A stretch of 64,000 bases of DNA from Verrucomicrobiia bacterium (GTDB lineage: Bacteria > Verrucomicrobiota > Verrucomicrobiia > Limisphaerales > Pedosphaeraceae). The position numbers and the translations under genes are program-made. The stretch lies in assembly GCA_036268055.1 (NCBI GenBank), contig DATAUW010000036.1, positions 62,001 through 126,000 of the forward strand, written 5' to 3'. Within the stretch, counting starts at the first letter, position 1, and the number at the start of each line of letters is the position of its first letter. Of this stretch, positions 62,929 to 64,000 are shown piece after piece. The notes below the pieces were generated by a model that worked only from the letters and a program-made list of their open reading frames with translations, did no database searches and was not told where the DNA came from.

Positions 62929-63093
62929 ATGTCCAAAAAAGATCAATTTCTGCGCGCCGTGCAACGAGTGGACCCGCGCTCTCCACACGACCTGCCACTC
63001 ACCTTCCGCTGGGCGCTGAACCTGCGCGAGCGAGCCATTCCGCGCGATGTGGAATCTGCCGCAAAAAAATTTATCACGCTCGTCTCCCGGTAA
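62929..63093 (+). CDS. 54-residue basic protein
   Basis: ATG 62929 to TAA 63091-63093, with a strong ribosome site (AAAGGAG, 62916-62922, six bases before ATG). Sequence opens MSKKDQFLRAVQRVDPRSPH, continues DLPLTFRWALNLRERAIP and ends RDVESAAKKFITLVSR. Soluble, helical, basic. No family known to me. The ribosome site and a hairpin upstream (TGGGACA/TGTCCCA, 62871-62889) that may end the previous transcript argue that it is real. Confidence 0.6.
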   Translation: MSKKDQFLRAVQRVDPRSPHDLPLTFRWALNLRERAIPRDVESAAKKFITLVSR

Positions 63094-63107
63094 GGCGCTA
63101 AATCAAA

Positions 63108-63265
63108 TTGAACCGCGGAGACGCAGAGGCGCGGAGGTCCTTACGGAGGGCGAATGAGAGAAAAGCCACGGATGGAACACGGAACAAAATTTCCTTAACC
63201 GTGTTTTATTCGTGTTCCATCCGTGGCTAAAATTTTTGTTTTCTCCGCGCGTCCGCGCCGCGGTT
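63108..63265. repeat. Two facing copies of dispersed repeat family B
   Basis: AGCCACGGATGGAACACGG (63164-63182) and TCGTGTTCCATCCGTGGCT (63210-63228) are inverted, each flanked outward by GCGGAGACGCAG/CCGCGCGTCCGCG text. The whole could fold into a long stem between convergent genes and act as a bidirectional terminator. Confidence 0.7.
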
Positions 63266-63275
63266 AAAATGTTTT

Positions 63276-64000
63276 TTAAATTGGAAGTTCTTCCATGGAC
63301 GGATAGCCGTGTTGTTCGCGGCCGACGTCGGCGTCGTATTTCTTCGTGGACTTGTAAAGTTCGAGATGGCCGTCGGCGGCGAGCGGCGCGCAACGCTCAC
63401 GAAGCGCCTGCATTTCTTCGGCGCTCATCGGTTTGAAGCCGCGCGCGATAGCCAGATTTTGATGCAATACATTTATCGAATCCATGCCACTGATCGTCGT
63501 TGAAACCGGCAGACTCATTGCGTATCGCAAAGCCTCTTGCGCCGTCACTGCCCCATGCAGAATCGGCTGGGCATCGCCGCCCAGACTTTTCATTCCCAGC
63601 GCGCCCATGCCCCGGCGCAGAGCTTCCGGCAGGACTTGTTGCTCGAAACTTTTATACGTTGCGTCGAAACAATTCAGCGGCATCTGCACCGTGTCGAACG
63701 CATAATTATACGAAAGCATCTTAAGATGGATGGACGGATTTTTGTGGCCGGTGAATCCCACGAACCGCACTTTGCCCTGGCGTTTTGCTTCGTCGAGCGC
63801 CTCGATGACGCCGCCTGCCGCGAAGTGCCGCTCGGGGTCATTATAATAAACACACTCATGCACCTGCCAGAGATCGAGATGGTCAGTTTTGAGGCGGCTG
63901 AGCGATTGTTCAAGCTGATGCATCGCAACTTTTTTATCGCGGCCATGCGTGCAGACTTTGGTCATGAGAAAAACTTTGTCGCGGTATCCGCGCAAAGCTT
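63276..64000 (-). CDS. Aldo/keto reductase (5' end outside window)
   Basis: About 240 C-terminal residues; the frame is open to the window edge, so the N-terminus is missing. Visible: FLMTKVCTHGRDKKVAMHQL (catalytic Lys), LDLWQVHECVYYNDPERH (catalytic His), VRFVGFTGHKNPSIHLKML and an NADP-end region with TTISGMDSINVLHQNLAIA. The C-terminus is shorter than in classic AKRs and lacks the Cys-rich ferredoxin tail seen in a related subgroup. NADPH-dependent carbonyl reduction is expected; substrate unknown. Confidence 0.88.
   Translation of the reverse strand, partial: ALRGYRDKVFLMTKVCTHGRDKKVAMHQLEQSLSRLKTDHLDLWQVHECVYYNDPERHFAAGGVIEALDEAKRQGKVRFVGFTGHKNPSIHLKMLSYNYAFDTVQMPLNCFDATYKSFEQQVLPEALRRGMGALGMKSLGGDAQPILHGAVTAQEALRYAMSLPVSTTISGMDSINVLHQNLAIARGFKPMSAEEMQALRERCAPLAADGHLELYKSTKKYDADVGREQHGYPSMEELPI

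Overview
The window looks like chromosome of a Verrucomicrobiota bacterium, most likely the Pedosphaera/Limisphaera side of the phylum (old subdivision 3). Three things suggest this. An ECF sigma factor is fused to a membrane anchor and an outer domain. Secreted proteins carry the 'TSTNLATGW...FYR' type of module common in that phylum. Intergenic spaces are full of short dispersed repeats. This is inference from gene style; no rRNA gene is present to settle it.

Layout. 1-2.5 kb: a lipid-transport (Mla/MCE) operon whose ATPase has lost most catalytic motifs. 2.5-5 kb: an acyltransferase and two tail-anchored coiled-coil proteins. 5.3-10.3 kb: dprA split in two by an AT-richer insertion of about 3.86 kb. 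That insertion carries a minimal DprA-like protein, a ComF-like phosphoribosyltransferase, a tiny membrane protein, an HTH-like protein, the stub of a serine recombinase, and a second two-gene unit (an EVE/Mrr-N-like protein plus a two-helix membrane protein). It is the best candidate in the window for an undescribed, probably defensive, system. 10.3-16 kb: repeat-rich spaces with secreted proteins, a HAD phosphatase lacking its nucleophile, and a DUF481 outer-membrane protein. 16-24 kb: an SDR enzyme and a block of phosphorelay genes (two hybrid kinases, one PAS kinase, one HTH-receiver fusion). 24.6-29.2 kb: kdpABC potassium pump without kdpDE.

29.3-30 kb: a DUF433/DUF5615 toxin-antitoxin pair whose toxin has one nonsense codon. 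30-37 kb: TetR-regulated RND efflux operon (adaptor, pump, outer-membrane lipoprotein). 38.4-43.8 kb: dnaK, two AT-rich accessory genes, then groES-groEL. 43.9-45.1 kb: HicAB and an intact DUF433/DUF5615 pair. 45-54 kb: DUF2950, DUF3300, an orphan BlaI-type repressor, an epimerase, NagB, a VanX-like dipeptidase and UvrC. 54-58.6 kb: the membrane-tethered sigma factor, a GNAT enzyme, and a phage-like switch (Mu Gam-type protein plus HTH protein, divergent from a LexA/CI-type self-cleaving repressor). 58.7-60.8 kb: a dead IS1-type transposase, a ribbon-helix-helix protein and a DUF262 protein. 61-64 kb: a BNR/YCF48-like secreted protein, a 54-residue protein and a partial aldo/keto reductase.

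Four accessory genes (the dprA-like gene, hicA and both DUF433 genes) share one promoter form: a -10 box only 5-8 bases before the start codon, so their mRNAs are probably leaderless. No tRNA, rRNA, CRISPR array or replication origin was seen.
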